DNA from: Streptomyces sp. HD
Lineage (GTDB): Bacteria; Actinomycetota; Actinomycetes; Streptomycetales; Streptomycetaceae
Assembly: GCF_028369295.1 (NCBI RefSeq)
Contig: NZ_JAQMYP010000028.1
Location: forward strand, 62,001 to 126,000
Direction of reading: 5' to 3'
DNA length: 64,000 nucleotides
Position 1 is the first letter of the stretch; every line of letters begins with the position of its first letter. Below the pieces are notes generated by a model, which was not told where the DNA came from, ran no database searches, and worked only from the letters and a program-made list of their open reading frames with translations. Made by a program: the position numbers and the translations under genes. Positions 10,429-18,985 of this stretch are shown here, piece by piece.

Positions 10429-12874
10429 AGCCCCGCAATGTCTCCTCCAGCTTGCGGGCCACGGCGGCCGCCTCCTCGCCGGGCAGCGGCGCGCCCTCGG
10501 GGCCTGTGACATAGAACGCGTCGACCGCGTTGGCGCCCAGAGTGCTGACGTGAGCGCTGCGCACCCGCACGCTCGCGTCCTCCAGCGCCGTGCCGATCCG
10601 GAACAGCAGTCCCGGGGCGTCCTGGGCGCGCACCTCGATGACCGTGGCCAGCCGGGAGGCGGCCGGGTGGACCGACACCCTCGCTGCCGGGGCCACCACG
10701 CCCCGGCGCCTCGGGTACGCGGCGTCCCGCTCGGCGAGACGGCCCGCGATGTCCAGGGAGCCGTCCAGGGCGCGTACGAGGTCGGCGCGCAGCCGGGTGG
10801 CCTGCGGCAGGGAGCCGTACTCTGCGGCGACCCGCCAGTTCAGCAGCAGGACGGAGCCGTCGACGCCGTCCGGCAGATCCTGGGCGCTCAGCTCGGCGGT
10901 GCGCACGGTCAGGCGGTGCATCGCCAGGACTCCGGCCACCGCGGGCAGCACGCCCGGCTGGTCCGGTACGGCGATGACGAGCTCCACGCCGAGCGGCTCC
11001 GGATCGCCGGGGGACTGCTCCTCCGCCGGCGGCTCGGTCTGCGCGCGCAGGGCGAGGACGGGACTGCCAGTGGCGACCGCCTCGATGGCGAGCCGCTCCT
11101 GCTCGGCGGTGGGCGCCGCGGCCTCGGGCTCGACCGGCTCGTCCCCGGCGAGCACGGCCGCGACCCGTTTCACCAGGTCGGCGACGAGTGAGCCGCGCCA
11201 GGACGACCACGCCGCGGGGCCGGTGGCCAGGGCGTCGGCCTCGGTCAGGGCGTGCAGCAGCTCCAGCGTGCCCTGCGAGCCGACCGCCTCGGCGACCGAG
11301 TGCACGGTGACCGGGTCCTCCAGGTCGCGCCGGGTGGCCGTCTCGACGAGCAGCAGGTGATGACGTACGAGAGTGGAGAGCACGAGGACGTCGTCGCGGT
11401 CGAAGCCGATGCGCGCGGCCACGTCCTTGACGATGATCTCGCCGGCCACCGAGTGGTCGCCGGGCCAGCCCTTTCCGATGTCGTGCAGCAGCGCGGCCAC
11501 CAGGAGCAGGTCGGGGCGGTGGACACGGCGGGTGAACTCGGAGGCGCGCACGGCCGTCTCGATCAGGTGCCGGTCGACGGTCCAGATGTGCACGGCGTTG
11601 CGCTGCGGACGGCAGCGCACCCGCTCCCAGTCGGGCAGGAAGTGCGTGATCAGCCCCTCGGCCTCCAGCGCCTCCCACACGTCGACGGTCGGCCGGCCGG
11701 AGCCCAGCAGGGTCACCAGCTGTTCGCGTGCCTCGGCGGGCCAGGGCGTGGGCAGCGGGCGCGCGGTGGCCGCCAGGCGCCGCACGGCGTGCAGGGAGAG
11801 CGGGAGTCCGGCCTGTGCGGCGGCAGCAGCGGCGCGCAAGGGGAGCACGGGGTCGCGTTCGGGGCGCGCGGCGCGGGCGAGCACCACCTCGCCGTCCTGC
11901 TCGACCACGCCCTCCGCCAGCGGGGAGCGCTCGGCGGTCGGCTTCCCGCCACCGAGCATGGCGCGCAGCCGCGGCCGTACGGCGCGTGCCCGCAGTACCC
12001 GCCCCACTTCACGCCACGTCACATCGCTGGCGTACGAGATGACCCGGGCCGCCTCGTACACCTGGCGCAGCAGCGTGTCCGCGTCGAGCAGCCCGAGCTC
12101 GGCGGCGACCTGGTCCTGCTCCTGCAGCGCGAGCCGGTCGGTGGCCCGCCCGGTGGTCAGGTGGAGGGCGTCGCGTACGTCGAGCAGTCGGCGCCGGGCG
12201 TCGGCGAGGCCCTCGCGCGGGGCGTCGGCCAGCCAGGAGGCGGCGACGGCGCGCAGGATGGTGGCGTCCCGCAGGCCGCCGCGCGCTTCCTTCAGATCGG
12301 GTTCCAGGAGGTACTGCAGCTCGCCCTGCCGCTCGGCGCGTTCGGCGGTGAGCTCCTGGAGTTCGGGCAGGCGCTTGGGTGCCTGGTTGCGCCAGTCGGC
12401 GAGGACGGCCGTACGCAGTCCGGCCGTGAGGCCCAGGTCGCCGGCGATGTGCCGGGCGTCCAGCAGGCCCAGCTGGACCTTGAGGTCCTCGCCTGCCGTT
12501 TTGCGGGCCTCGGCGGGCGTACGCACGGAGTGGTCGAGGGCGAGGCCGAGGTCCCAGATCGGGTACCAGATGCGGTCGGCCAGCGCGGCCACCGCCTTGC
12601 TGTCACCGCCGTCGTGCAGCAGGACCAGATCCAGGTCGCTGCGCGGGGACAGCTCGCCGCGGCCGTACCCGCCGACGGCGACCAGGGAGACGCCGCGCAG
12701 CCCTTCGGCACCGGCCGCGAACAGGCCGGTCAGCCATTCGTCGGTCAGCTCCGCGAGGGCGGCACGGCGCGGCGGCCCGGACTGCGCCCCCTCGGTGAGG
12801 AGACGCAGCCGGGCCGCCGCGTAGCCGCTGGGTCCCGAGTCCTCTGCATCCTTGCGAACGTCCGTACCCGTCAC
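10427..12874 (-). CDS. glnD: PII uridylyl/adenylyl-transferase GlnD
   Basis: Bifunctional enzyme that modifies and demodifies PII (GlnK) in response to nitrogen status. Domains are the nucleotidyltransferase motif GGYGRGELSPRSDLDL (about 68-83), an HD domain HDIGKGWPGDHS (about 458-470), and two ACT domains beginning near residues 630 (VIAVPDQPGVLPAVAG) and 745 (EVRAQDAPGLLFRIG). I chose the GTG at 12872-12874 (815 residues) because AGGAG precedes it by seven bases. An in-frame GTG at 12937 would add 21 residues. In S. coelicolor the enzyme is reported to adenylylate rather than uridylylate GlnK. Third gene of amtB-glnK-glnD. Confidence 0.95.
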   Translation of the reverse strand: MTGTDVRKDAEDSGPSGYAAARLRLLTEGAQSGPPRRAALAELTDEWLTGLFAAGAEGLRGVSLVAVGGYGRGELSPRSDLDLVLLHDGGDSKAVAALADRIWYPIWDLGLALDHSVRTPAEARKTAGEDLKVQLGLLDARHIAGDLGLTAGLRTAVLADWRNQAPKRLPELQELTAERAERQGELQYLLEPDLKEARGGLRDATILRAVAASWLADAPREGLADARRRLLDVRDALHLTTGRATDRLALQEQDQVAAELGLLDADTLLRQVYEAARVISYASDVTWREVGRVLRARAVRPRLRAMLGGGKPTAERSPLAEGVVEQDGEVVLARAARPERDPVLPLRAAAAAAQAGLPLSLHAVRRLAATARPLPTPWPAEAREQLVTLLGSGRPTVDVWEALEAEGLITHFLPDWERVRCRPQRNAVHIWTVDRHLIETAVRASEFTRRVHRPDLLLVAALLHDIGKGWPGDHSVAGEIIVKDVAARIGFDRDDVLVLSTLVRHHLLLVETATRRDLEDPVTVHSVAEAVGSQGTLELLHALTEADALATGPAAWSSWRGSLVADLVKRVAAVLAGDEPVEPEAAAPTAEQERLAIEAVATGSPVLALRAQTEPPAEEQSPGDPEPLGVELVIAVPDQPGVLPAVAGVLAMHRLTVRTAELSAQDLPDGVDGSVLLLNWRVAAEYGSLPQATRLRADLVRALDGSLDIAGRLAERDAAYPRRRGVVAPAARVSVHPAASRLATVIEVRAQDAPGLLFRIGTALEDASVRVRSAHVSTLGANAVDAFYVTGPEGAPLPGEEAAAVARKLEETLRG

Positions 12875-12955
12875 CCAGCGACTCCTGTCCTTCTTCTGTT
12901 CAGAGCGCCACTCGTGGAGCGCGTCTCTCCAGAGCACTTCTCGCGAAGCGCGTCC

Positions 12956-13294
12956 TCAGAGCGCGTCCGGCCCGCGCTCACCGGTCCGGACCCGTACGGC
13001 CGTCTCGACCGGCAGGGACCAGACCTTGCCGTCACCGATCTTGCCAGTGCGGGCGGCCTTGACGATGACGTCGATCAGCTGCTCGGCGTCGTCGTCCTCG
13101 GCCAGTACCTCGATGCGGATCTTCGGGACCAGGTCCACGGTGTACTCGGCACCGCGGTAGACCTCGGTGTGGCCCCGCTGACGACCGTAGCCGCTCGCCT
13201 CGGTGACCGTCAGGCCGTGCACTCCGAAGGCCTGGAGGGCTTCCTTGATCTCGTCGAGCCGGTGCGGCTTGACGACTGCGGTGATGAGCTTCAT
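12956..13294 (-). CDS. glnK: Nitrogen regulatory protein PII (GlnK)
   Basis: Trimeric PII signalling protein that senses ATP/ADP and 2-oxoglutarate and can block AmtB. It is 112 residues, the canonical length, starting MKLITAVVKPHRLDEIKEAL. The T-loop GRQRGHTEVYRGAEY carries the conserved modifiable tyrosine (YRGAEY), and the C-terminal signature GKIGDGKVWSLPV is present. The ATG overlaps the amtB stop by four bases (13291-13294), so the two are translationally coupled. Confidence 0.97.
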   Translation of the reverse strand: MKLITAVVKPHRLDEIKEALQAFGVHGLTVTEASGYGRQRGHTEVYRGAEYTVDLVPKIRIEVLAEDDDAEQLIDVIVKAARTGKIGDGKVWSLPVETAVRVRTGERGPDAL

Positions 13295-14631
13295 GCGTCC
13301 ACCTTCTTGCTCGCGGCTGCGGCCGGAGCCGCGACGGCGGTCTTCGCAGCACCGCCACCGGCGCCGCTGAAGTCGTATGCGGTCTCGGCGTGCTCGGCCT
13401 GGTCGATACCGGTGACCTCTTCGTCCTCGGAGACCCGCATACCGATGGTCTTGTCGAGGATGAAGGCGAGGATCGCGGAGACGATCAGGGAGTAGGCGAG
13501 GACAGCGCCGACACCGGCGAGCTGCTTCCACAGCTGGTCGAAGCTGTGGTTGCCGTAGAAGACGCCCGTGGCCTCGGACTGGCCCTTACCGCTGGCGAAG
13601 AAGCCGATCAGGAGGGAGCCGACGACACCGCCGACCAGGTGGACACCGACGACGTCGAGCGAGTCGTCGTAGCCGAACTTGTACTTCAGGCCGACGGCCA
13701 TGGCGCACAGGACACCGGCGATGGCACCGACGGCGATCGCGCCGAGCGGGGTGACCGCACCACCGGACGGGGTGATGGCGACGAGGCCCGCGACGGCACC
13801 GGAGGCGGCGCCCAGCGTGGTGAACGCGCCGTGGCGGATCTTCTCGTAGATCAGCCAGGCCAGCATGGCGGCGGCGGTGGCGACCTGCGTGTTGACGAAC
13901 ATCAGCGTGCCGACGCCGTCGTCGTTGCCCAGCCACGAGCCGGCGTTGAAGCCGAACCAGCCGAACCACAGCAGACCGGCGCCGAGCATGACCAGCGGCA
14001 GGCTGTGCGGACGCATCGGGTCCTTCTTGAACCCGACCCGCTTGCCGATGACGAGGATCACACCGAGCGCCGCGGCACCCGCGTTGATGTGAACCGCCGT
14101 ACCACCGGCGAAGTCGATCACGCCCATGTCGAAGGCCCAGCCGCCCTCACCCCAGACCCAGTGGGCCACAGGGAAGTAGACGATCGTCGCCCACAGCGCG
14201 ATGAACAGGGCCCAGGCCGAGAACTTCACCCGGTCCGCGAGAGCACCGCTGATCAGGGCGGGTGTGATGATCGCGAACATGAGCTGGAAGACCATGAAGG
14301 CAAGGAGCGGGATGTTGTAGGTACCCCACAGCTCGCCCTTGTCGACCCCGGTGAGGCCGACCCAGTCGGAGTTCCAGCCGATGAGGCTGCCGGAGTCGGT
14401 GCCGAACGCCATGGAGAAGCCGTACAGCACCCACAGGATGGTGACGATCCCAAGGCTGATGAAGCTCATCATCAGCATGTTCAGGGTGCTCTTGACGCGG
14501 ACCATGCCTCCGTAGAAGAAGGCCAGGCCCGGGGTCATGAGCATCACCAGGGCGGAACAGATGAGCATGAAACCTGTGTTGGCGGGCGACAGCTCTACCT
14601 TGTCTGCCGCCATCATGATGGCTGGTGCCAT
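13291..14631 (-). CDS. amtB: Ammonium transporter AmtB
   Basis: Multi-pass membrane ammonium channel of 446 residues from ATG 14629-14631 (MAPAIMMAADKVELSP), preceded by GAGGAG at good spacing. It has about eleven hydrophobic helices. The family signature is DFAGGTAVHINAGAAALG, with the first pore histidine in HINAG; the second is expected in VGVHLVGGVVGSLL. The first helix motif is PGLAFFYGGMVR. The cytoplasmic C-tail ends in an Ala-rich stretch. First gene of the nitrogen operon with glnK and glnD, and a GlnR operator lies about 100 bp upstream. Confidence 0.97.
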   Translation of the reverse strand: MAPAIMMAADKVELSPANTGFMLICSALVMLMTPGLAFFYGGMVRVKSTLNMLMMSFISLGIVTILWVLYGFSMAFGTDSGSLIGWNSDWVGLTGVDKGELWGTYNIPLLAFMVFQLMFAIITPALISGALADRVKFSAWALFIALWATIVYFPVAHWVWGEGGWAFDMGVIDFAGGTAVHINAGAAALGVILVIGKRVGFKKDPMRPHSLPLVMLGAGLLWFGWFGFNAGSWLGNDDGVGTLMFVNTQVATAAAMLAWLIYEKIRHGAFTTLGAASGAVAGLVAITPSGGAVTPLGAIAVGAIAGVLCAMAVGLKYKFGYDDSLDVVGVHLVGGVVGSLLIGFFASGKGQSEATGVFYGNHSFDQLWKQLAGVGAVLAYSLIVSAILAFILDKTIGMRVSEDEEVTGIDQAEHAETAYDFSGAGGGAAKTAVAAPAAAASKKVDA

Positions 14632-14726
14632 CGGCGTCTCCTCGTCATTGGTACGGCCCCGTGCGGGCGAAGCCTGAGCGGAATGAGGGGCGGGCCGGTT
14701 ATGCGCCACGAGATTGACGCAGCGCG

Positions 14727-14764
14727 GTTTCGGTGGGCGCCCCTGGTTGTTTCGCCGCCGTGAC
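14727..14764 (-). promoter_or_regulatory. GlnR operator upstream of amtB-glnK-glnD
   Basis: On the minus strand the bases read GTCAC-n6-GAAAC-n6-GGGCG-n6-GAAAC. The established Streptomyces GlnR box is gTnAc-n6-GaAAc repeated with six-base spacers, so one site is perfect and the adjoining site keeps GAAAC in exact register with a weak first half. It sits 96-133 bases upstream of the amtB start. GlnR is a global nitrogen regulator that activates amtB-glnK-glnD under nitrogen limitation. The rest of 14632-14964 shows no gene. Confidence 0.88.
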
Positions 14765-14964
14765 GAAGGTGCCGTGCGTGTTACGCGTTGATGAACTGCG
14801 AGATGTTGGGCTGCGCGATCGTTATCGTGGCGCAACCTTCGTTGAAGGAGCAGAGCCGACCGCGGCGGGCCTTCCGATGACCTGGCATGGGGGAGCCGAG
14901 TCGGGCAGTTCGGGAGGGCCGGCCGCGGCCGGGGTTCTGGGGGTTTCCGGGAATGACCCGGGGC

Positions 14965-16458
14965 TCAGACCGCCTCGACGCTCTCCGGCAGTTCCACCGA
15001 CAGCCGGTCGGTGAGGTCCACGACCTCGGCGAGATCCCCGAAGTCGCGCACAGCCGTGTCGACGGTCTTTCGAATACGAGTGTTGACGCGCTCGGAGCGC
15101 ACCTTCTTGGCGATACGCATGGCCTGCTCGGCGTAGACCGCGCTCTGCTCGGGCTCGCGACGCAGCAGATGCACCGTGGCCATGCCGATCAGGTTCAGCG
15201 CATACGACCGCTGGTGCTCGCTGTCCTTCTCGAACAGGTCCACGGCCCGCTGCATCACGGGTTCGGCCAGCGAGGCGTACGTCGGGCTGCGGCCGGCGAC
15301 ATAGGCGAGGTCGCGGTAGGAGTGGGAGTTCTCGCCGTACAGCTCGGCCTCGGAGAAGAAGCGGATCCAGTCGGGGTCCGGCTCGTCCCAGTCCCCGGCC
15401 TCGGTGAAGGTGTCCTCGGCCATCCGGACCGCCCGCTTGCACTTGCCGGGCTGGCCCATGTTGGCGTAGGCGCGGGCCTCCATCGCATACAGCATCGACT
15501 GGGTGCGCGGGCCGGCGCAGTCCCGGCTGCCGTACTGCGCGAGATGGATCAGCTCCAGGGCGTCGTCGGGCCGGCCGAGGTGGATCATCTGGCGGCTCAT
15601 GCTGGAGAGGATGTACGAGCCGAGCGGCCGGTCACCGGCCTCCTTGGCGGCGTGCAGCGCGAGGACGAAGTACTTCTGCGCGGTCGGCTGCAGTCCGACG
15701 TCGTAGGACATCCAGCCGGCCAGCTCGGCCAGCTCGGCGGCGACCTTGAACAGCTTGCGGGTGGTGGCCTCGGGCTGGGGTTCCTGCAGCAGGTCGGTCA
15801 CCTCGTGCAGCTGGCCGACGACCGCCTTGCGGCGCAGGCCGCCGCCGCACTGGGCGTCCCACTGCCGGAACATCACGGTGGTGGACTCCAGGAGGTCCAG
15901 CTCGGGCTTGGACAGGCGGCCACGCGCACGTGTGGAGGGGACGGGCCGGGTCTCGTGGTGCGGGGCGGGCGGGGCGGGGACCAGCCAGCGCTGCATCGGC
16001 TCGATGAGCGCCGGGCCCGCGGACAGGGCCAGCGAACTCCCGAGAAAGCCGCGCCGCGCCAGCATCAGGTCACTGCGGGAGAACTCGCTCAGCAGGGCCA
16101 CCGTCTGCGGACCCGTCCAGGGCAGGTCGACACCGGACACGGAGGGTGACTGACGGGCGGCGCGCAGACCGAGGTCCTCGACGGAGACGACGCAGCCGAA
16201 CCGCTCGGAGAACAGCTCGGACAGGATCCGCGGGATGGGCTCGCGGGGGTTCTCGCCGTCCAGCCAGCGGCGTACGCGGGAGGTGTCGGTCGAGATGTGG
16301 TTGGCACCCAACTGGCGGGCGCGGCGGTTCACTTGACGGGCGAGTTCGCCCTTCGACCAGCCGCTGCGCACGAACCAGGACGTGAGCAGTTCGTTCGGGC
16401 GCTTGTCAGCGTGCGATGCGCTACCTGCACTCGTACCGCTTCCGCTGTTGCCGCTCAC
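14965..16458 (-). CDS. nsdA: NsdA, negative regulator of differentiation
   Basis: Streptomyces regulator whose disruption is reported to increase sporulation and antibiotic production. It is 497 residues from GTG 16456-16458, preceded by a G-rich ribosome site; an in-frame start at 16503 is possible. The N-terminal part (RPNELLTSWFVRSGWSKGEL, then TDTSRVRRWLDG) resembles an atypical helix-turn-helix. It is followed by a Tat-like stretch LARRGFLGSSLAL and a long helical TPR-like C-terminal half (KYFVLALHAAKEAGDRPLG; EQAMRIAKKV). It is a separate transcription unit upstream of amtB, divergent from the primase-like gene. Confidence 0.9.
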   Translation of the reverse strand: MSGNSGSGTSAGSASHADKRPNELLTSWFVRSGWSKGELARQVNRRARQLGANHISTDTSRVRRWLDGENPREPIPRILSELFSERFGCVVSVEDLGLRAARQSPSVSGVDLPWTGPQTVALLSEFSRSDLMLARRGFLGSSLALSAGPALIEPMQRWLVPAPPAPHHETRPVPSTRARGRLSKPELDLLESTTVMFRQWDAQCGGGLRRKAVVGQLHEVTDLLQEPQPEATTRKLFKVAAELAELAGWMSYDVGLQPTAQKYFVLALHAAKEAGDRPLGSYILSSMSRQMIHLGRPDDALELIHLAQYGSRDCAGPRTQSMLYAMEARAYANMGQPGKCKRAVRMAEDTFTEAGDWDEPDPDWIRFFSEAELYGENSHSYRDLAYVAGRSPTYASLAEPVMQRAVDLFEKDSEHQRSYALNLIGMATVHLLRREPEQSAVYAEQAMRIAKKVRSERVNTRIRKTVDTAVRDFGDLAEVVDLTDRLSVELPESVEAV

Positions 16459-16917
16459 TGGAACGCCCCCATCCCTTGGACCACTTGTCACCGAGTGCGC
16501 CAAGCCCTATCAGAATGCCGGTAAATACGGTCGCCGTCCGGCGGTTCTCACCCTTCGAACGGAAAGCCGACTTGCCCCCGGCATACCCACGAGCGCATGT
16601 GCCCCGAAGCTGTGTGCACTCACAGTAATCCTACGATCACGCCTCCAGCCATGGCGATCCCGGAATCGCCACCATTCGCCACCCCTTCGAATGAACTAAC
16701 GGTGGCCTCTACGCGATTCACTTGACATGGGACGACCGGAAGTGGGCAGAGCGAAGCACTCTGGGGCGTGCGTCGCGGAGTCCACAACCCTGAGCACCTC
16801 AAAGCGCCGCGTGAACCGAGCGGAGCCAGGAGGCAACCGGTCACCCCAGGGAACACACAGGGTCACGTTCCGCATCCGCGTCGTAACCACCGGCGCGCTG
16901 GACCCGTTGGAGGGGGC
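16459..16917. other. Divergent intergenic region, nsdA / primase-like gene
   Basis: 459 bases with no credible gene between two divergently transcribed genes, presumably carrying both promoters. On the plus strand TTGACA occurs at 16722-16727, a perfect -35 hexamer, but no good -10 box follows at 17 bases. The region is richer in A and T than the coding DNA on either side. I see no operator palindrome here. Confidence 0.45.
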
Positions 16918-17574
16918 ATGGGCTTCACGATCGGCGGCATCCGGGAGATCCGATCCGGCTCGCGACGACGCGGCCGTTCCTCGGAGTGCACCACCGTCGC
17001 CGAGTTCACCGGCTTGTGGAGCTGGGACGTGGTGCCGGGCGCGCGGGCCGCGGCGGGCGCCTGTTCGTGCGGCCACTCCGACTGTGACGCGCCCGGCGCA
17101 CACCCCCTCGCCTTCGCGCCCGAGGTTCCGGCCGGGGCCACACTCGACGAGGTCAGCAAGGCGTGGGCAGAGGTCCCGGGCGCCGCGGTGATGCTGCCCG
17201 TCGGGCGCGCGTTCGACGTGATCGAGGTGGCCGAGCCCGCCGGACGCCGCGCGCTGGCCCGGCTCGAACGCATGGGCCTCCCCCTCGGCCCGGTCACCGC
17301 GACCCCCGACGGCCGCGCCCACTTCTTCGTCGCCCCCGGCGCCGCAGCCGAGCTCCCCGAGCTCCTCTACCGCATGGGCTGGGACGACCCGACCCACCTC
17401 GATCTGCGCGGCCTCGGCCCCGGTACGCACATCACGGCCCCGCCGTCCGACCGGGGCGGCCTGGGCCCGGTGCGCTGGCTGCGACCCCCGGCACTGGACA
17501 CGGCGACGAAGCCACCGGCTGCGCGGCTACTGCTGGGGACCTTGGCCTACGTGGCCCACAGGTCGCGCGCATAG
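16918..17574 (+). CDS. Bifunctional primase/polymerase-like domain protein
   Basis: A 218-residue protein from ATG 16918-16920, with AGGGGG just upstream. The N-terminal cysteine/histidine knuckle ACSCGHSDCDAPGAHPL and the later TATPDGRAHFFVAPG match the prim-pol (AEP) domain pattern. The usual catalytic D-x-D/E position reads FDVIEVAEPAG, so the acidic motif looks altered. There is no attached helicase or replication gene, so a full replicative role is unlikely. A longer frame reaching back to 16768 has no ribosome site and an atypical composition. It converges on ftsY with a strong terminator between. Confidence 0.75.
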   Translation: MGFTIGGIREIRSGSRRRGRSSECTTVAEFTGLWSWDVVPGARAAAGACSCGHSDCDAPGAHPLAFAPEVPAGATLDEVSKAWAEVPGAAVMLPVGRAFDVIEVAEPAGRRALARLERMGLPLGPVTATPDGRAHFFVAPGAAAELPELLYRMGWDDPTHLDLRGLGPGTHITAPPSDRGGLGPVRWLRPPALDTATKPPAARLLLGTLAYVAHRSRA

Positions 17575-17590
17575 GTGTACACAGCGAAGC

Positions 17591-17623
17591 GCCCGTCTCC
17601 CAAATGCACCTTGGGAGGCGGGC
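17591..17623. terminator. Bidirectional terminator, primase-like gene / ftsY
   Basis: Thirteen-base arms GCCCGTCTCCCAA (17591-17603) and TTGGGAGGCGGGC (17611-17623) with one wobble pair and a seven-base loop, followed on the plus strand by ACTTCTT. It lies between convergent genes. Confidence 0.85.
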
Positions 17624-17668
17624 ACTTCTTCGACCGACCACATACGAAATTTCGTAGGTGAGGTGAAT

Positions 17669-18880
17669 TCACTCGCCGATAAGGGCGTCAACGAACGCCT
17701 CCGGCTCGAACGGCGCCAGGTCGTCGGCGCCCTCGCCGAGCCCGACCAGCTTCACCGGTACGCCCAGCTCGCGCTGGACCGCGACCACGATGCCGCCCTT
17801 GGCCGTGCCGTCCAGCTTGGTGAGCACGATGCCGGTGATGTCGACGACCTCGGCGAAGACGCGGGCCTGGACCAGGCCGTTCTGCCCTGTCGTGGCGTCC
17901 AGCACGAGCAGCACCTCGTCCAGCGGAGCGTGCTTCTCGACGACCCGCTTGACCTTGCCGAGCTCGTCCATGAGGCCGGTCTTGGTGTGCAGGCGCCCGG
18001 CGGTGTCGATGAGGACGACGTCGGACCCCATCTCCTTGCCCTCCTTCACCGCGTCGAAGGCGACGGAGGCGGGGTCGCCGCCCTCCGGCCCGCGCACGGT
18101 GTAGGCGCCGACCCGCTCACCCCAGGTCTGGAGCTGGTCGGCGGCGGCGGCACGGAAGGTGTCGGCGGCGCCGAGGACCACGCTGCGGCCGTCGGCCACG
18201 AGGACGCGGGCGAGCTTGCCGGTGGTGGTGGTCTTGCCGGTGCCGTTGACGCCGACGACCATCACGATGCCGGGCTTGCTGGTCTCCGGCTCGGTCTTGA
18301 CCGTGCGGTCGAAGTCGGTGCCGACCAGCTTGAGGAGTTCCTCGCGCAGCAGGCCGCGCAGCTCCGCGGGGGTGCGGGTGCCGAGGACCTTCACACGCTC
18401 GCGCAGTCCCTCGACCAGTTCCTGGGTGGGAGCCACGCCGACGTCGGCGGTGAGCAGGGTGTCCTCGATCTCCTCCCAGGTGTCCTCGTCGAGGTGCTCG
18501 CGCGACAGGAGCGTGAGCAGCCCCTTGCCGAGGGCGTTCTGGGAGCGGGAGAGCCGGGCGCGCAGACGGATCAGGCGGCCGGCGGTGGGCTCCGGGACCT
18601 CGATCTCGGTCGGCGGGAGCTCTTCGACTACGGGCGGTTCCTCGACGGCGACCCCGGTCGAGCCGTCGGGAAGATCCACCTCCTCTATGGTCCGGCGCGG
18701 TTCGTCGCGCGGCGTCTCGGCCTCGTCGCCGACGTGCGGCTCGGCCGGAGGGGCGGTGATGTCGGGCGCGGCGGGCGGCGGCGGGGGCAGCGGCTTCTTG
18801 CGCCGGCTGCCGACGATGAGCCCGCCGAGCGCGCCGAGCACGACCACGGCGATGACTACAGCAAGGATGACGATGTCCAT
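17669..18880 (-). CDS. ftsY: Signal recognition particle receptor FtsY
   Basis: SRP receptor GTPase that delivers ribosome-nascent chains to the translocon. It is 403 residues from ATG 18878-18880. An N-terminal hydrophobic helix (ILAVVIAVVVLGALGGLIVG) is followed by an acidic, proline-rich linker and the NG domain: GVNGTGKTTTTGKLA, LIDTAGRLHTKTGLMDEL and TKLDGTAKGG. An upstream in-frame codon at 18937 would put 19 polar residues before the membrane helix, which is less likely. It pairs functionally with ffh at 8723-10276. Confidence 0.97.
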   Translation of the reverse strand: MDIVILAVVIAVVVLGALGGLIVGSRRKKPLPPPPPAAPDITAPPAEPHVGDEAETPRDEPRRTIEEVDLPDGSTGVAVEEPPVVEELPPTEIEVPEPTAGRLIRLRARLSRSQNALGKGLLTLLSREHLDEDTWEEIEDTLLTADVGVAPTQELVEGLRERVKVLGTRTPAELRGLLREELLKLVGTDFDRTVKTEPETSKPGIVMVVGVNGTGKTTTTGKLARVLVADGRSVVLGAADTFRAAAADQLQTWGERVGAYTVRGPEGGDPASVAFDAVKEGKEMGSDVVLIDTAGRLHTKTGLMDELGKVKRVVEKHAPLDEVLLVLDATTGQNGLVQARVFAEVVDITGIVLTKLDGTAKGGIVVAVQRELGVPVKLVGLGEGADDLAPFEPEAFVDALIGE

Positions 18881-18985
18881 AACCCGTCCAGTATCGGCCA
18901 TGGAGTCCTGCGACACCCCTCTGGATGTCTGACACACCGTCAGCTAACGTCCGCCTTCACACTCGCCCGGTGAAGGGGGACCCCC

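Noticed and set aside
11252..13495. 747-codon plus-strand frame opposite glnD and glnK
   Set aside because: Antisense shadow; low-complexity composition and no ribosome site or family match.
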